From Corallococcus sp. NCRR (GTDB lineage: Bacteria; Myxococcota; Myxococcia; Myxococcales; Myxococcaceae), in contig NZ_CP114039.1 in assembly GCF_026965535.1 (NCBI RefSeq), positions 868,001 through 932,000 on the forward strand: a stretch of DNA of 64,000 nucleotides, in the 5' to 3' direction. The notes below the pieces were generated by a model, which saw only the letters and a program-made list of their open reading frames with translations, did no database searches and was not told the origin of the DNA. Of this stretch, positions 23,591 to 33,348 are shown in pieces. Within the stretch, counting starts at the first letter, position 1, and every line of letters begins with the position of its first letter. The position numbers and the translations under genes were made by a program.

Positions 23591-26338
23591 TTGAGCCTCA
23601 AACCCACATCCACCGGATGGACGCTGGCCTTCACCGTGCTGCTGGCGGTGGGGTTGTCCCTGGCTCCATTGCCGGAGAAGTACCGCCCCCTCCCCAGCCT
23701 CCGTCAGGAAGGTTCGCTCGGGCCCAAGCTGGCGGCGATCGCGCTGCCCGCGTCCCTGCGCGGCGTGAAGGCTCCACGTCCGCCCTCGGACACGATGGTT
23801 CCGGACGCCCCGCCCGCCGCGGTCGCGGAGGCGGACACCGCCGCCAACGACACGGATCCGCGGGCGGGCCCGCAGGTGGGGGAAGCCCCGGCCGTGCCCG
23901 GCATCGGCCTGGAGGAGCTCTCCGCCCCCACGCTGGCGGGCGCGCTGGAATTGGAAGCGCTGCGCGAGCGCATGGGCGCGAAGCACGTGGACATCGAGCT
24001 CAACTGCCGCAAGACGCGCGCGGACGGGACCTGTGAAGAGGACGGCCTGGCGCCGTTCATGAAGGCGCTGGGAGACCTGCGCGCGGACTCGCGGCGCACG
24101 CCGGTGCGGGTGGTGCACCTGGGCGATTCGCTGATCGCCTCCGACTACGTCACGGACGTGGTGCGCGACCGGCTCCAGGAGCGCTTCGGTTCGGGCGGTC
24201 CGGGCTTCCTCTACATCCACCGGCTGGCGAGCGCCGGCCGCGCCACGCGCGCGGGCACCGCGAGCACGGACGGATGGAAGATGGAGCGGCTGGTGGACAC
24301 GCACTGGCCCAAGGACCGCGTGGGCTGGACGGGCGTGGCCTTCTCCACGAGCGGCCCGGCGCAGTCCACGCGCTACTCCGTGGAGGGCGCGCGCGAGGCG
24401 GAGCTGTTCTTCCTGGCCCAGCCCGCCAACGGCGCCGTGCAGGTGGCGGTGGACGGCAAGAACACGCAGCGCATCCAGACGCGCGCGTTCGGCTCCAAGG
24501 CGGAGGCGGCCTTCGCGCGGCTCAGGATTCCAGAGGGCGCCAGGACGCTGACGCTCACCGCGAGCGGCAAGACGGAGCTGCACGGCGTCTCCGTGGAGTC
24601 AGGCACGCCGGGCGTCGTCTACGACACGGTGGGCCTCCTGGGCGGCATGGCGGAGGTGTACCTGCGCGCGCAGCCCCAGGCGTTCCGCGCGCAGCTCAAG
24701 CACCGCAAGCCGTCGCTGGTGGTGTTGATGGTGGGCGGCAACGAGGCGTTCTTCCTCTCGCGCGAGCGCACCACGCTGGAGGAGGTCCGCTCGCAGATGA
24801 AGCAGCTGGTGTCGCGCGTGCGCACGGCGGTGCCGGAGTCCGCGTGCCTCGTCATGTCGCCCATCGACGCGGGCGTGCGCACGCTGAGCGGTGAGGTGAT
24901 TACGCGCCGGCACTCGGCGGAGGTGGCGGAGGTGTTCCGCGAGGAGGCGCGCGCGGGAGGCTGCGCCTTCTACGACACGCTGGCGGCGATGGGCGGCGAG
25001 GGCTCCGCGCTCAAGTGGCTGGAGTCCGGCCTGATGCTGGAGGACCTGGTGCACCCGCGCGTGCGCGGCTCCAACCTCCTGGGCCACCTGTTCGACCTGG
25101 CCTTGCAGCGGGCCTTCGCGCGCACGCATCCGCCGCGCGTGCCGGGCGCGGACATGACCGGTCTGCGGGACGCGACCCCGGCGCTGCGCCGCACGTTCGA
25201 GTCCCTGGCCCGCCGCGAGTCCGGCGCGAAGCTGCGCGTGGGCGTCGCGCAGTTGGGCGCGTCACACACGGCGGCGCACTACTTCTCCGACCAGGTCCGC
25301 GACGCGCTGACGAAGCGCTTCGGTGACGCGGGCCGGGGCTTCATCGCGGCGGGCAAGCCGTCCTCGCGCCTGGAGGCGGCGCACGTGACGCGCACGCTGG
25401 ACGGCGCGTGGACGGTGGAGGACGCGAAGCGCACGCCCGGCGGCGCCTCCGGAAGCATCTGGGGGCTCACCGGCATCCGCGCGGTGGGCGCGCCCGGCGC
25501 GAGCCTGGGCATCTCCTTCTGCGAAGGCTGCGCGGAGGACAAGAACCGCCAGGGCCGGCTGGACCTGTACGCGCTGGACGCGCCAGGGGCCGCGGCGCCT
25601 GAAATCACGGTGGACGGCGAGGAGATTCCGCCGGAAGCCCCGCCGCCGGAGCCGCTGACGCAGCCCACGGTGCGCATCCGTTCGTTCCCGGTGACGGGCG
25701 TGGCGCACTCGGTCCAGGTGAAGGTGCCGGAGGGCGGCGGGAGCGCGACGGTGCTGGGCGCGTCGCTGGAGTACGACGTGCCGGGGCTGGTGTACGACGC
25801 GCTGGGGTTGCCCGGCGCCACGGCCTTCACGGCGCGGGACATGGATGCGCCGGCGATGGACGCGCAGCTGACCGCGCGCCGGCCGGACCTGCTGGTGTTC
25901 TGGTACGGCACCAACGAGGCGGAGCTGCCGGGACTGGACGCGGCCGGGCTGCGCCAGGACTACGCAGCGCTGATTGCGCGCATGCGCAAGGCGACGAACG
26001 CGGAGTGTCTGCTCATCGGCCCCACGGACCGGCTCCAGCAGGACGCGAATGGCCGCTGGGACGAGGCGCCGTCGCTGGCGAAGGTGCTGAGCACGTTGCC
26101 GCAGGTGGCGAAGGACGCGGGCTGCGCGTACTGGTCCGCGCGCGCGGCGATGGGCGGTGAGCGCTCCATGCAGCGCTGGCAGCGCCAGCCGGAGCCGCTG
26201 GGCCACGCGGACGGCGTGCACCTGACGCCGCGGGGGTACGCGGTGCTGGCGAACGCGTTCGTGAAGGACCTGATGGCGGCGTACGAGTCCACGAAGAAGG
26301 GCGGCGAGCCGACGGCCTCCGCCGCGGGAGCGCCCTGA
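23591..26338 (+). CDS. tandem SGNH/GDSL hydrolase, membrane-anchored
   Basis: A 915-residue protein, probably starting at TTG 23591 because no better start precedes the anchor helix (WTLAFTVLLAVGLSLAPL). Two SGNH hydrolase halves follow. The first has HLGDSLIASDYVTD, GGNEAFF and DLVHPRVRGS; the second has QLGASHTAAHYFSD, YGTNEAELPG and DGVHLTPRG. Each keeps the Ser and Asp/His blocks, though the second GDS is GAS. Such proteins usually attach or remove acyl groups on polysaccharides in the periplasm. The MBOAT gene begins four bases after its stop. The double form is unusual, as most homologues have one SGNH domain. Confidence 0.85.
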   Translation: MSLKPTSTGWTLAFTVLLAVGLSLAPLPEKYRPLPSLRQEGSLGPKLAAIALPASLRGVKAPRPPSDTMVPDAPPAAVAEADTAANDTDPRAGPQVGEAPAVPGIGLEELSAPTLAGALELEALRERMGAKHVDIELNCRKTRADGTCEEDGLAPFMKALGDLRADSRRTPVRVVHLGDSLIASDYVTDVVRDRLQERFGSGGPGFLYIHRLASAGRATRAGTASTDGWKMERLVDTHWPKDRVGWTGVAFSTSGPAQSTRYSVEGAREAELFFLAQPANGAVQVAVDGKNTQRIQTRAFGSKAEAAFARLRIPEGARTLTLTASGKTELHGVSVESGTPGVVYDTVGLLGGMAEVYLRAQPQAFRAQLKHRKPSLVVLMVGGNEAFFLSRERTTLEEVRSQMKQLVSRVRTAVPESACLVMSPIDAGVRTLSGEVITRRHSAEVAEVFREEARAGGCAFYDTLAAMGGEGSALKWLESGLMLEDLVHPRVRGSNLLGHLFDLALQRAFARTHPPRVPGADMTGLRDATPALRRTFESLARRESGAKLRVGVAQLGASHTAAHYFSDQVRDALTKRFGDAGRGFIAAGKPSSRLEAAHVTRTLDGAWTVEDAKRTPGGASGSIWGLTGIRAVGAPGASLGISFCEGCAEDKNRQGRLDLYALDAPGAAAPEITVDGEEIPPEAPPPEPLTQPTVRIRSFPVTGVAHSVQVKVPEGGGSATVLGASLEYDVPGLVYDALGLPGATAFTARDMDAPAMDAQLTARRPDLLVFWYGTNEAELPGLDAAGLRQDYAALIARMRKATNAECLLIGPTDRLQQDANGRWDEAPSLAKVLSTLPQVAKDAGCAYWSARAAMGGERSMQRWQRQPEPLGHADGVHLTPRGYAVLANAFVKDLMAAYESTKKGGEPTASAAGAP

Positions 26339-26341
26339 GCC

Positions 26342-27814
26342 GTGCTGTCCCACAGCCTCCAGTACGTCGTCTTCGTCATCACGGTGTTCGCGCTCTACTG
26401 GGCGGTGCACCGGCATTACTGGCCGCGGATGCTGTTGCTGCTGGCGGCAAGCCTGCTGGTCTACCTGTCGTTCCTCGGGGTGCCGCTGAGCGCGTTCGTG
26501 GGCAGCATGCCGCCCGGCGAGCTGGTGGTGAAGCTGGTGCCGCTGTTCATCTTCCTGGCGGGGGTGACGGTGGATCACCTGCTGGTGAAGGGGATGGGGG
26601 CCACGGAGCGGCCGGGGCTGCGCAAGGCGCTGGTGGTGCTGTCCATCGTCTCCAACCTGGGGCTGCTGGCGGGCTTCAAGTACCTGGAGCTGTTGCGCAG
26701 GACGGTCGCGTCGCTGTTGGGGCCGTGGGGCGTGGAGGTGCGGCCGGAGCCGTTCCATCTGCTGTTGCCGGTGGGCCTGTCGTTCTTCGTGTTCCAGTCC
26801 ATCAGCTACACGGTGGACGTGTACCGGGGGAAGGCCAGCTCCGAGCACTCGTTCGTGGAGCACCTGCTCTACATGCTGTTCTTCCCGCGCGTGTTGAGCG
26901 GACCGATTGTCCGCGCGTCGGAGCTGATGGCGCACTTCCGGGAAGTGCCCACGCTGTCATCGGATGACGGGAACAAGGCGTTGTTCCGCATCGCGGTGGG
27001 GCTGGTGAAGAAGCTGGTCATCGCGGACGTGCTGGGCAGCGGCATCGTGGATCCGGTGTTCGGCAGTCCGCACGCGTACTCGTCGGCGGAGTGCGCGGTG
27101 GCGGCGGTCGCGTACACGTTGGAGCTGTACTACGACTTCTCGGGGTACTCGGACATCGCGATTGGCGTGGCGTCGCTGTTCGGCTTCAAGTTCCCGGAGA
27201 ACTTCGCGCGGCCGTACCTGGCGAAGAACCTGTTCGAGTTCTGGAACCGCTGGCACATGAGCCTGTCGTCGTGGCTGCGGGACTACCTGTACATCCCGCT
27301 GGGCGGCAACCGGCGGTCGAAGCCGCGCGTGTGCTTCAACCTGATGATGGTGATGGTGCTGGGAGGCCTGTGGCACGGGGCGGACTGGCGCTTCGCGGTC
27401 TGGGGCGCGGTGCACGGCGTGGCGTTGTGCGGGGTGCGGTGCTGGTGGTGGTTCAAGGGCAAGCAGCAGGAGCCCGGACCGGTGCGCGTGGCGTTCGGGA
27501 TGCTGGCCACGTTCACGCTGGTGGTGTTGACGCGCGTGGTGTTCCGGGCGCCGGACATGGCGCACGCGGGTGAGTTCTACGCGCGGATGCTGGCCGGAAT
27601 CCCGGGCCTGGCGAACGTGGGCCCGCTGGTGTGGAGCATGCTGGCCATCGCCATCCTCGCGCACGCGGTGCCGATGAAGCTCTACGACACCGCGGCGCTC
27701 GTGTTCCTCAAGCTGCCCGCGCCCGCGAGAGCGGTGGTGCTGGTGCTCCTGGGCCTGGGCATCCGCCAGCTGTCCACGCTGGAGACCCGTCCGTACGTGT
27801 ACCTGCAGTTCTGA
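26342..27814 (+). CDS. MBOAT family O-acyltransferase (AlgI/DltB-like)
   Basis: A 490-residue polytopic membrane protein from GTG 26342, with about eleven hydrophobic segments. Signature blocks are YYDFSGYSDIAIGVASLFGF, WNRWHMSLSSWLRDYL with IPLGGNRR, and GLWHGADWRF containing the catalytic His. MBOAT proteins of this group pass acyl groups (usually acetyl) across the membrane to a periplasmic SGNH partner that acetylates exopolysaccharide, as AlgI with AlgJ/AlgX. The directly upstream double SGNH protein is the obvious partner. Upstream GDP-mannose genes hint at a mannose-containing polymer, which remains an inference. Confidence 0.93.
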   Translation: MLSHSLQYVVFVITVFALYWAVHRHYWPRMLLLLAASLLVYLSFLGVPLSAFVGSMPPGELVVKLVPLFIFLAGVTVDHLLVKGMGATERPGLRKALVVLSIVSNLGLLAGFKYLELLRRTVASLLGPWGVEVRPEPFHLLLPVGLSFFVFQSISYTVDVYRGKASSEHSFVEHLLYMLFFPRVLSGPIVRASELMAHFREVPTLSSDDGNKALFRIAVGLVKKLVIADVLGSGIVDPVFGSPHAYSSAECAVAAVAYTLELYYDFSGYSDIAIGVASLFGFKFPENFARPYLAKNLFEFWNRWHMSLSSWLRDYLYIPLGGNRRSKPRVCFNLMMVMVLGGLWHGADWRFAVWGAVHGVALCGVRCWWWFKGKQQEPGPVRVAFGMLATFTLVVLTRVVFRAPDMAHAGEFYARMLAGIPGLANVGPLVWSMLAIAILAHAVPMKLYDTAALVFLKLPAPARAVVLVLLGLGIRQLSTLETRPYVYLQF

Positions 27815-27829
27815 GTAGGCTGGCGCCGG

Positions 27830-28612
27830 ATGAGTCTCCTCCGGCGAAAGCTCCTCTGGCTGAGCATCGCGGGCCTGGGCATCGCGTGCGCGAGTTCAGG
27901 TGCGCGGCGATTCTACCTGGCATCGGAACTCTCCACGCAGGACGGCTTGGACGGGCTGACCATAGCGCCTGGGCCATGGCCTGAGATTCCCGCTGTCTTG
28001 ACGCAATCCGCGCTTGTTCCAGATGACCTGGTGATTCCAACGCTCCAGGCATTGCTTGAGCTTCCAGGGGCGGTTGACACATGTGATTCGAACACAGGGC
28101 GCCCTCGTCCGGAGGCATCGGAGTACTGCGTCGCCATCTATCGAACGCCTTCGGACTGGCGCGTTTCATGGCCTGTGCGCAACACATCGAAGTCGAGCGG
28201 CTCCTGCATGCCCCCGTTTGGAGGTGTCGACGACACGGATCTCGGCAGGAACCTTCCGGTCTTTGGATACGCGCACAACCATCCATGCGCCTCAGGCCTG
28301 AGCAATCAGGACCTGCGCACCTGGCCCATGGCGAAGTCGGAAGGTGCATGGGTGATGGTCGCCTATGGCACGACGCCGGATGGACGGCTCGCGCGCGACG
28401 AACAAGGACAGGTGATTCCAGCCTGGGGTTGGCTTGCCACCGGGCATCGTGATGCGCCCCGGTTCTACAGGTGGAACCAGAAAGGCGATGTCTTCCGGTG
28501 GGATGTCGATAGGAAGCGTTGGGACTTCCAGGCACGCTGCGAACCCAGTCCTCCCAGCATGCTCAGGCCTGAAGGCATTCCCCCCAACTGCTCAGCGGCA
28601 CTCAACCCTTAG
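27830..28612 (+). CDS. lipoprotein with JAMM/JAB-like HxHP motif
   Basis: A 260-residue predicted lipoprotein: signal with lipobox GLGIAC at its end. The mature part has an AHNHPCASGLSNQD segment, close to the JAMM metalloprotease pattern HxH-x7-S-x2-D but with six rather than seven residues between the second His and the Ser. A GSCMPPFGGVDD stretch precedes it. Possible role: extracytoplasmic metallo-isopeptidase-like enzyme. Codon use is visibly less GC-rich than the neighbours, suggesting recent acquisition or rapid evolution. It starts 15 bases after the MBOAT stop and is followed by another lipoprotein. I do not recognise a named family. Confidence 0.7.
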   Translation: MSLLRRKLLWLSIAGLGIACASSGARRFYLASELSTQDGLDGLTIAPGPWPEIPAVLTQSALVPDDLVIPTLQALLELPGAVDTCDSNTGRPRPEASEYCVAIYRTPSDWRVSWPVRNTSKSSGSCMPPFGGVDDTDLGRNLPVFGYAHNHPCASGLSNQDLRTWPMAKSEGAWVMVAYGTTPDGRLARDEQGQVIPAWGWLATGHRDAPRFYRWNQKGDVFRWDVDRKRWDFQARCEPSPPSMLRPEGIPPNCSAALNP

Positions 28613-28638
28613 AGGCCCATGAGCCATTCAGGTGCAAC

Positions 28639-29115
28639 ATGTTGAAGGTTCCGCACTCGATGTTGATTGCATCGTTGCTGCTGGAGACAGGGCTCCTTGG
28701 GATGCCTTTCTGCAACAGACGGCCGGATCCAAGTCCAGCGGCAGCGCAAGCGCAGGAGGCGCCTCCAGATGCGGGGACATCCGCGACCGGCGCTGAAGCA
28801 ACAATTCCCTGGCCCAAGCAAAACCTGACGCCACTCGCCACCCTGGAAGGGCCCGCCATTCAGGCCGCGCATGCAGCCCTGGAAGAGGCGCTGAAGCAGT
28901 TTCCAAAGGAGTCCAAGGGCCAGTGCGCCTTTTCCGCCCAGGCCCTTGAAGTCGTCATCGGTCAGGAGGCGGGCTGGTACTTTGTCCGCGTCAATCGACG
29001 CGTGGACAGGTGCCCCGGTTTCGGCCCGAGTGTCACGGGCCTCGAGACGGACTGGTTCGAGCTGTATGCCATTTCGCCCGATGGGCGAATCGAGCGCTAT
29101 CCCTACTCCCCCTAG
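28639..29115 (+). CDS. small lipoprotein, function unknown
   Basis: A 158-residue predicted lipoprotein with signal ending at lipobox LGMPFC. A short Pro/Ala/Gln linker leads to a compact domain (GQEAGWYFVRVNRRVDRCPG, WFELYAISPDGRIERYPY) resembling secreted beta-rich folds; two cysteines (in GQCAF and DRCPG) could pair. AGGTG precedes ATG 28639. It shares strand and lower-GC composition with the JAMM-like lipoprotein just upstream and is probably co-transcribed. The pair has no counterpart I recognise. Confidence 0.7.
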   Translation: MLKVPHSMLIASLLLETGLLGMPFCNRRPDPSPAAAQAQEAPPDAGTSATGAEATIPWPKQNLTPLATLEGPAIQAAHAALEEALKQFPKESKGQCAFSAQALEVVIGQEAGWYFVRVNRRVDRCPGFGPSVTGLETDWFELYAISPDGRIERYPYSP

Positions 29116-29157
29116 CCCCGGCGAGACGCACAGTCCCGCCGAGCCTACGCCACCGCT

Positions 29158-30564
29158 TCAGTTCGCCTGGAGAGTGAACAGGGTCACCCGGTTGTCCGTG
29201 GTCAGGCCCACGCGGTACCGCCACGTCGCGGTGCCAAACCGCACCAGGTACGTGTAGATGCGGTCGTCGCCTCGCGTCTCACGGTTCGCCAGCACCAGCG
29301 GCCCCGCTGGCCCCAGCCCCTGCAACATGGACCGGAAGAACGGACCGGCCTCCTCGAAGTACCTGGCCGGGACGTAGGCGAACATCGACGGCTCCCAGGC
29401 CCCCTGCCGCGTCTTCTCCAGCAACTCCGTGAGCCTTGCCGTCACCTCCGGCTCCGTGTCCGGAATGGGCTTGAGCGGCGGCACGGCGAGCGCCGGATTC
29501 ACGATGGCCGCGATTCCCTCCACGAGCAGCGCCGGGTTCGACTTGTCCAGGTTCGCCAGCACCACGATGGACAGCCCGTCCCCCAGGAAGCGTGAGTAGG
29601 CTGTCCGGAATCCCTGCCACGATCCCGTGTGCCTGTGCAGCGGCTGACCGTTGCGCTCCAGCACCTCCCACCCGAAGCCATACGGCCAGACGACGCCGCT
29701 GTTCAGCTTCACCGGCGACAACACCTCCCGCCAGCTCTCCGGCGTCAGGATGGCCCGCTTCTCCACCGCCGCATCCCACGACAGCATGTCCTTCAACGAG
29801 AAATAGAGCGCGCCGTCCCCCGTCGTGTTCAACGCCTGCGACACCCACTGCTGGTTCTTCACCACGCCCCCCACCAGCGCGTAACCCGCCGCGCGGTTCG
29901 GGATGATGTCCGCCTCGCTGATGCCGCGCGCCGTCTTCATGCCCGCGGGCTTGAAGACCTGGCGCGCCAGCACCTCCTGATACGTCATGCCCGCGACGCG
30001 GTTCACCAGGATGCCCAGCAACACATAGCCGGAGTTGCTGTAGCTCCACCGCAGCCCCGCCGGGAACTCCAGCGGTAGCTTGTAGATGAACTCCGCGAAC
30101 TCCTGCTCCGTGTAGTCCTTGCGCTCGTCGAGCAGTCCCTCCAGGTCCTTGATGCCAGACGTGTGCGTCAGCAGGTGGCGCACCGTGATGGGCTTCCATG
30201 TCTCGGGCGCATCCGGGAAGTACTTCGTCACGCTGTCGGACAACGACACGCGCCCCGCCTCCACCTGGAGCATCAGCGCCGCCGCCGTGAACATCTTCCC
30301 CACGGAACCCGACTGGAAGAGCGTGTCCGTCCCCACCGGGACCTGGTGCTCCAGGTTCGCGAAGCCATACCCCTTCGCCAGCACCACCTTGCCGTGGCTC
30401 ACCACCCCCACCGCGAGCCCCGGCACGCCCAGCCGCTTCTGCTCCGCGCGCACGAACGCGTCGATGCGCTCGCGGAGCGGGTCACGGGCCTGAGCGGGAA
30501 GGGCCACCAGCAGGCCCACCAGGAAGACGGCAGCCAACGCGAGCGACCTCGAGGAATGGCGCAT
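29158..30564 (-). CDS. serine hydrolase / beta-lactamase-related protein
   Basis: A 468-residue secreted protein from ATG 30564 with a Sec signal (LALAAVFLVGLLVALPAQA). The class C/DD-peptidase motifs are present: SxxK as S87-V-G-K90 in QSGSVGKMF, YxN as YSNSGYVLLG, and HTG in HRHTGSWQG in place of KTG. Homologues include penicillin-binding-protein-like peptidases and esterases. An extra C-terminal region of about 100 residues follows the catalytic fold. It is convergent with the lipoprotein pair and divergent from the sensor kinase. Substrate unknown. Confidence 0.9.
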   Translation of the reverse strand: MRHSSRSLALAAVFLVGLLVALPAQARDPLRERIDAFVRAEQKRLGVPGLAVGVVSHGKVVLAKGYGFANLEHQVPVGTDTLFQSGSVGKMFTAAALMLQVEAGRVSLSDSVTKYFPDAPETWKPITVRHLLTHTSGIKDLEGLLDERKDYTEQEFAEFIYKLPLEFPAGLRWSYSNSGYVLLGILVNRVAGMTYQEVLARQVFKPAGMKTARGISEADIIPNRAAGYALVGGVVKNQQWVSQALNTTGDGALYFSLKDMLSWDAAVEKRAILTPESWREVLSPVKLNSGVVWPYGFGWEVLERNGQPLHRHTGSWQGFRTAYSRFLGDGLSIVVLANLDKSNPALLVEGIAAIVNPALAVPPLKPIPDTEPEVTARLTELLEKTRQGAWEPSMFAYVPARYFEEAGPFFRSMLQGLGPAGPLVLANRETRGDDRIYTYLVRFGTATWRYRVGLTTDNRVTLFTLQAN

Positions 30565-30638
30565 GGGGATCTCCAGCACCCCCTGGGGAGTCCCCATCCG
30601 CGCAAACGATGCATGCCCCGCGATATGAACAGCGCGCC

Positions 30639-31855
30639 ATGAGCCGCGCGCCATCCATGGGCCCTCCCCCGCCTCCGTTCCGCTTCCGCCGGCGCCTGCT
30701 GGCCGTGATGCTGCTCGCGGGCCTCATCCCGCTGGGGCTGCTGGGCGCCCTCGCCCAGGGCGTGCTGGAGCGCGTGCTCTCCATCTCCATCGCGCCCGTG
30801 GAGGCCGTGCTCGACACCGTCTCCGATGAGCTGAGCCGCCGGGGGCTGCCGCCGGATGCGCTCGACGAAGCCCGGCTGAACCTGGCGCAGGCGGAGCTGG
30901 CACGGCGGGCCCTGGTGCGCCGCGTGCCCGTGTTCATCGCCGGGGTGGGCGCCATCGCCGCCGTCGTGCTGGCCGTGTCCGCCGTGCTCCTGGGCCGCGT
31001 CCTCACGCGCCCCATGGCCACGCTGCTGGAAGGCATGCGGGCCTACTCGCGCGGAGACCTGTCCGTCCGTCTCCCCGTCCCCGAGCCCGCTCGCGATGAG
31101 CTCCAGTTCCTCCTGGGCCAGTTCAACCGCATGGGCCAGGAGCTACTGGACCAGCGCGAACACCTCAAGGCCGCCCAGCAGATCGCCGCGTGGCAGGACG
31201 TGGCGCGGGCGCTCGCCCACGAGCTGAAGAACCCCCTGACCGCAATGAGGCTGTCGCTCGCGCGTCTGTCTCCCCAGGATGCCGGCACCCCACCCGACCC
31301 GACACGCCTCGCCGAAGCCGTGGCCCTCCTCCAGGAGGAGGTGGAGCTGCTCATGCGCATGACCCAGAGCTTCTCCACCTTCGCGCGCCTGCCGGCCCCC
31401 CGCTTCCAGGACGTCGCGCTGCGTCCACTGCTCGCGGAGGTGTGCGCGCTGTACGCGGGCACGTCGCCGGTGCCCGTGATGCTCGACCCCGGTGAAGACG
31501 TGTCACTGCGCGCGGACCCGGATGGACTGCGCCGCCTCTTCGGCAACCTGGTGAAGAACGCCACCGAGGCCTCCGCACCGGACGCCCCACCCGTCCACGT
31601 CGCGCTGCACGGAGCCGCGGACGGACGCGTGCACGTCACCGTGAGCGACGGCGGCAGCGGCGTCACCGGCGTCCTGGAGGGCCCTGCCCTCACCCGGGGC
31701 CTGTTCAGCACCAAGCCCGGTGGCAGCGGGCTGGGCCTGCCCATCGCGCAGAAGATTGCCCACGAGCACGGCGGCACCTTGAGGTTGGAGCCGGGCGCCC
31801 AGGGTGGCACCCGGGCCCAGGTGGTGCTGCCTTCCGACGCCTCCCAGGTGCCCAC

Positions 31856-31859
<4 letters not shown>
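30639..31859 (+). CDS. membrane sensor histidine kinase (NtrY-like)
   Basis: A 406-residue protein from ATG 30639. It has two transmembrane helices (LLAVMLLAGLIPLGLLGAL and VFIAGVGAIAAVVLAVSAVL) around a short periplasmic segment, a HAMP region (TRPMATLLEGMRAYSRGD), the phospho-acceptor box ARALAHELKNPLTAMRLSL, an N box (FGNLVKNATEAS) and G boxes (SDGGSGV, GGSGLGLPIAQKIAHEHGG). It autophosphorylates on His and should pass phosphate to the regulator whose ATG overlaps its stop (ATGA). The very short sensory loop suggests that it reads membrane or intracellular cues. Confidence 0.95.
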
Positions 31860-33211
<1,352 letters not shown>

Positions 33212-33348
33212 GCCGCGCGATGTCACGGCCACAACCGCCCGAGACATCCGGATGTGTCCATGACATCCGCCCGTCTGCTCGCCCTCCGTCGTTCCGGGCA
33301 CTTGCCGCGAGGCCCCGCCTGGAACGGAGCATGCTCCTACCGCCCTCC

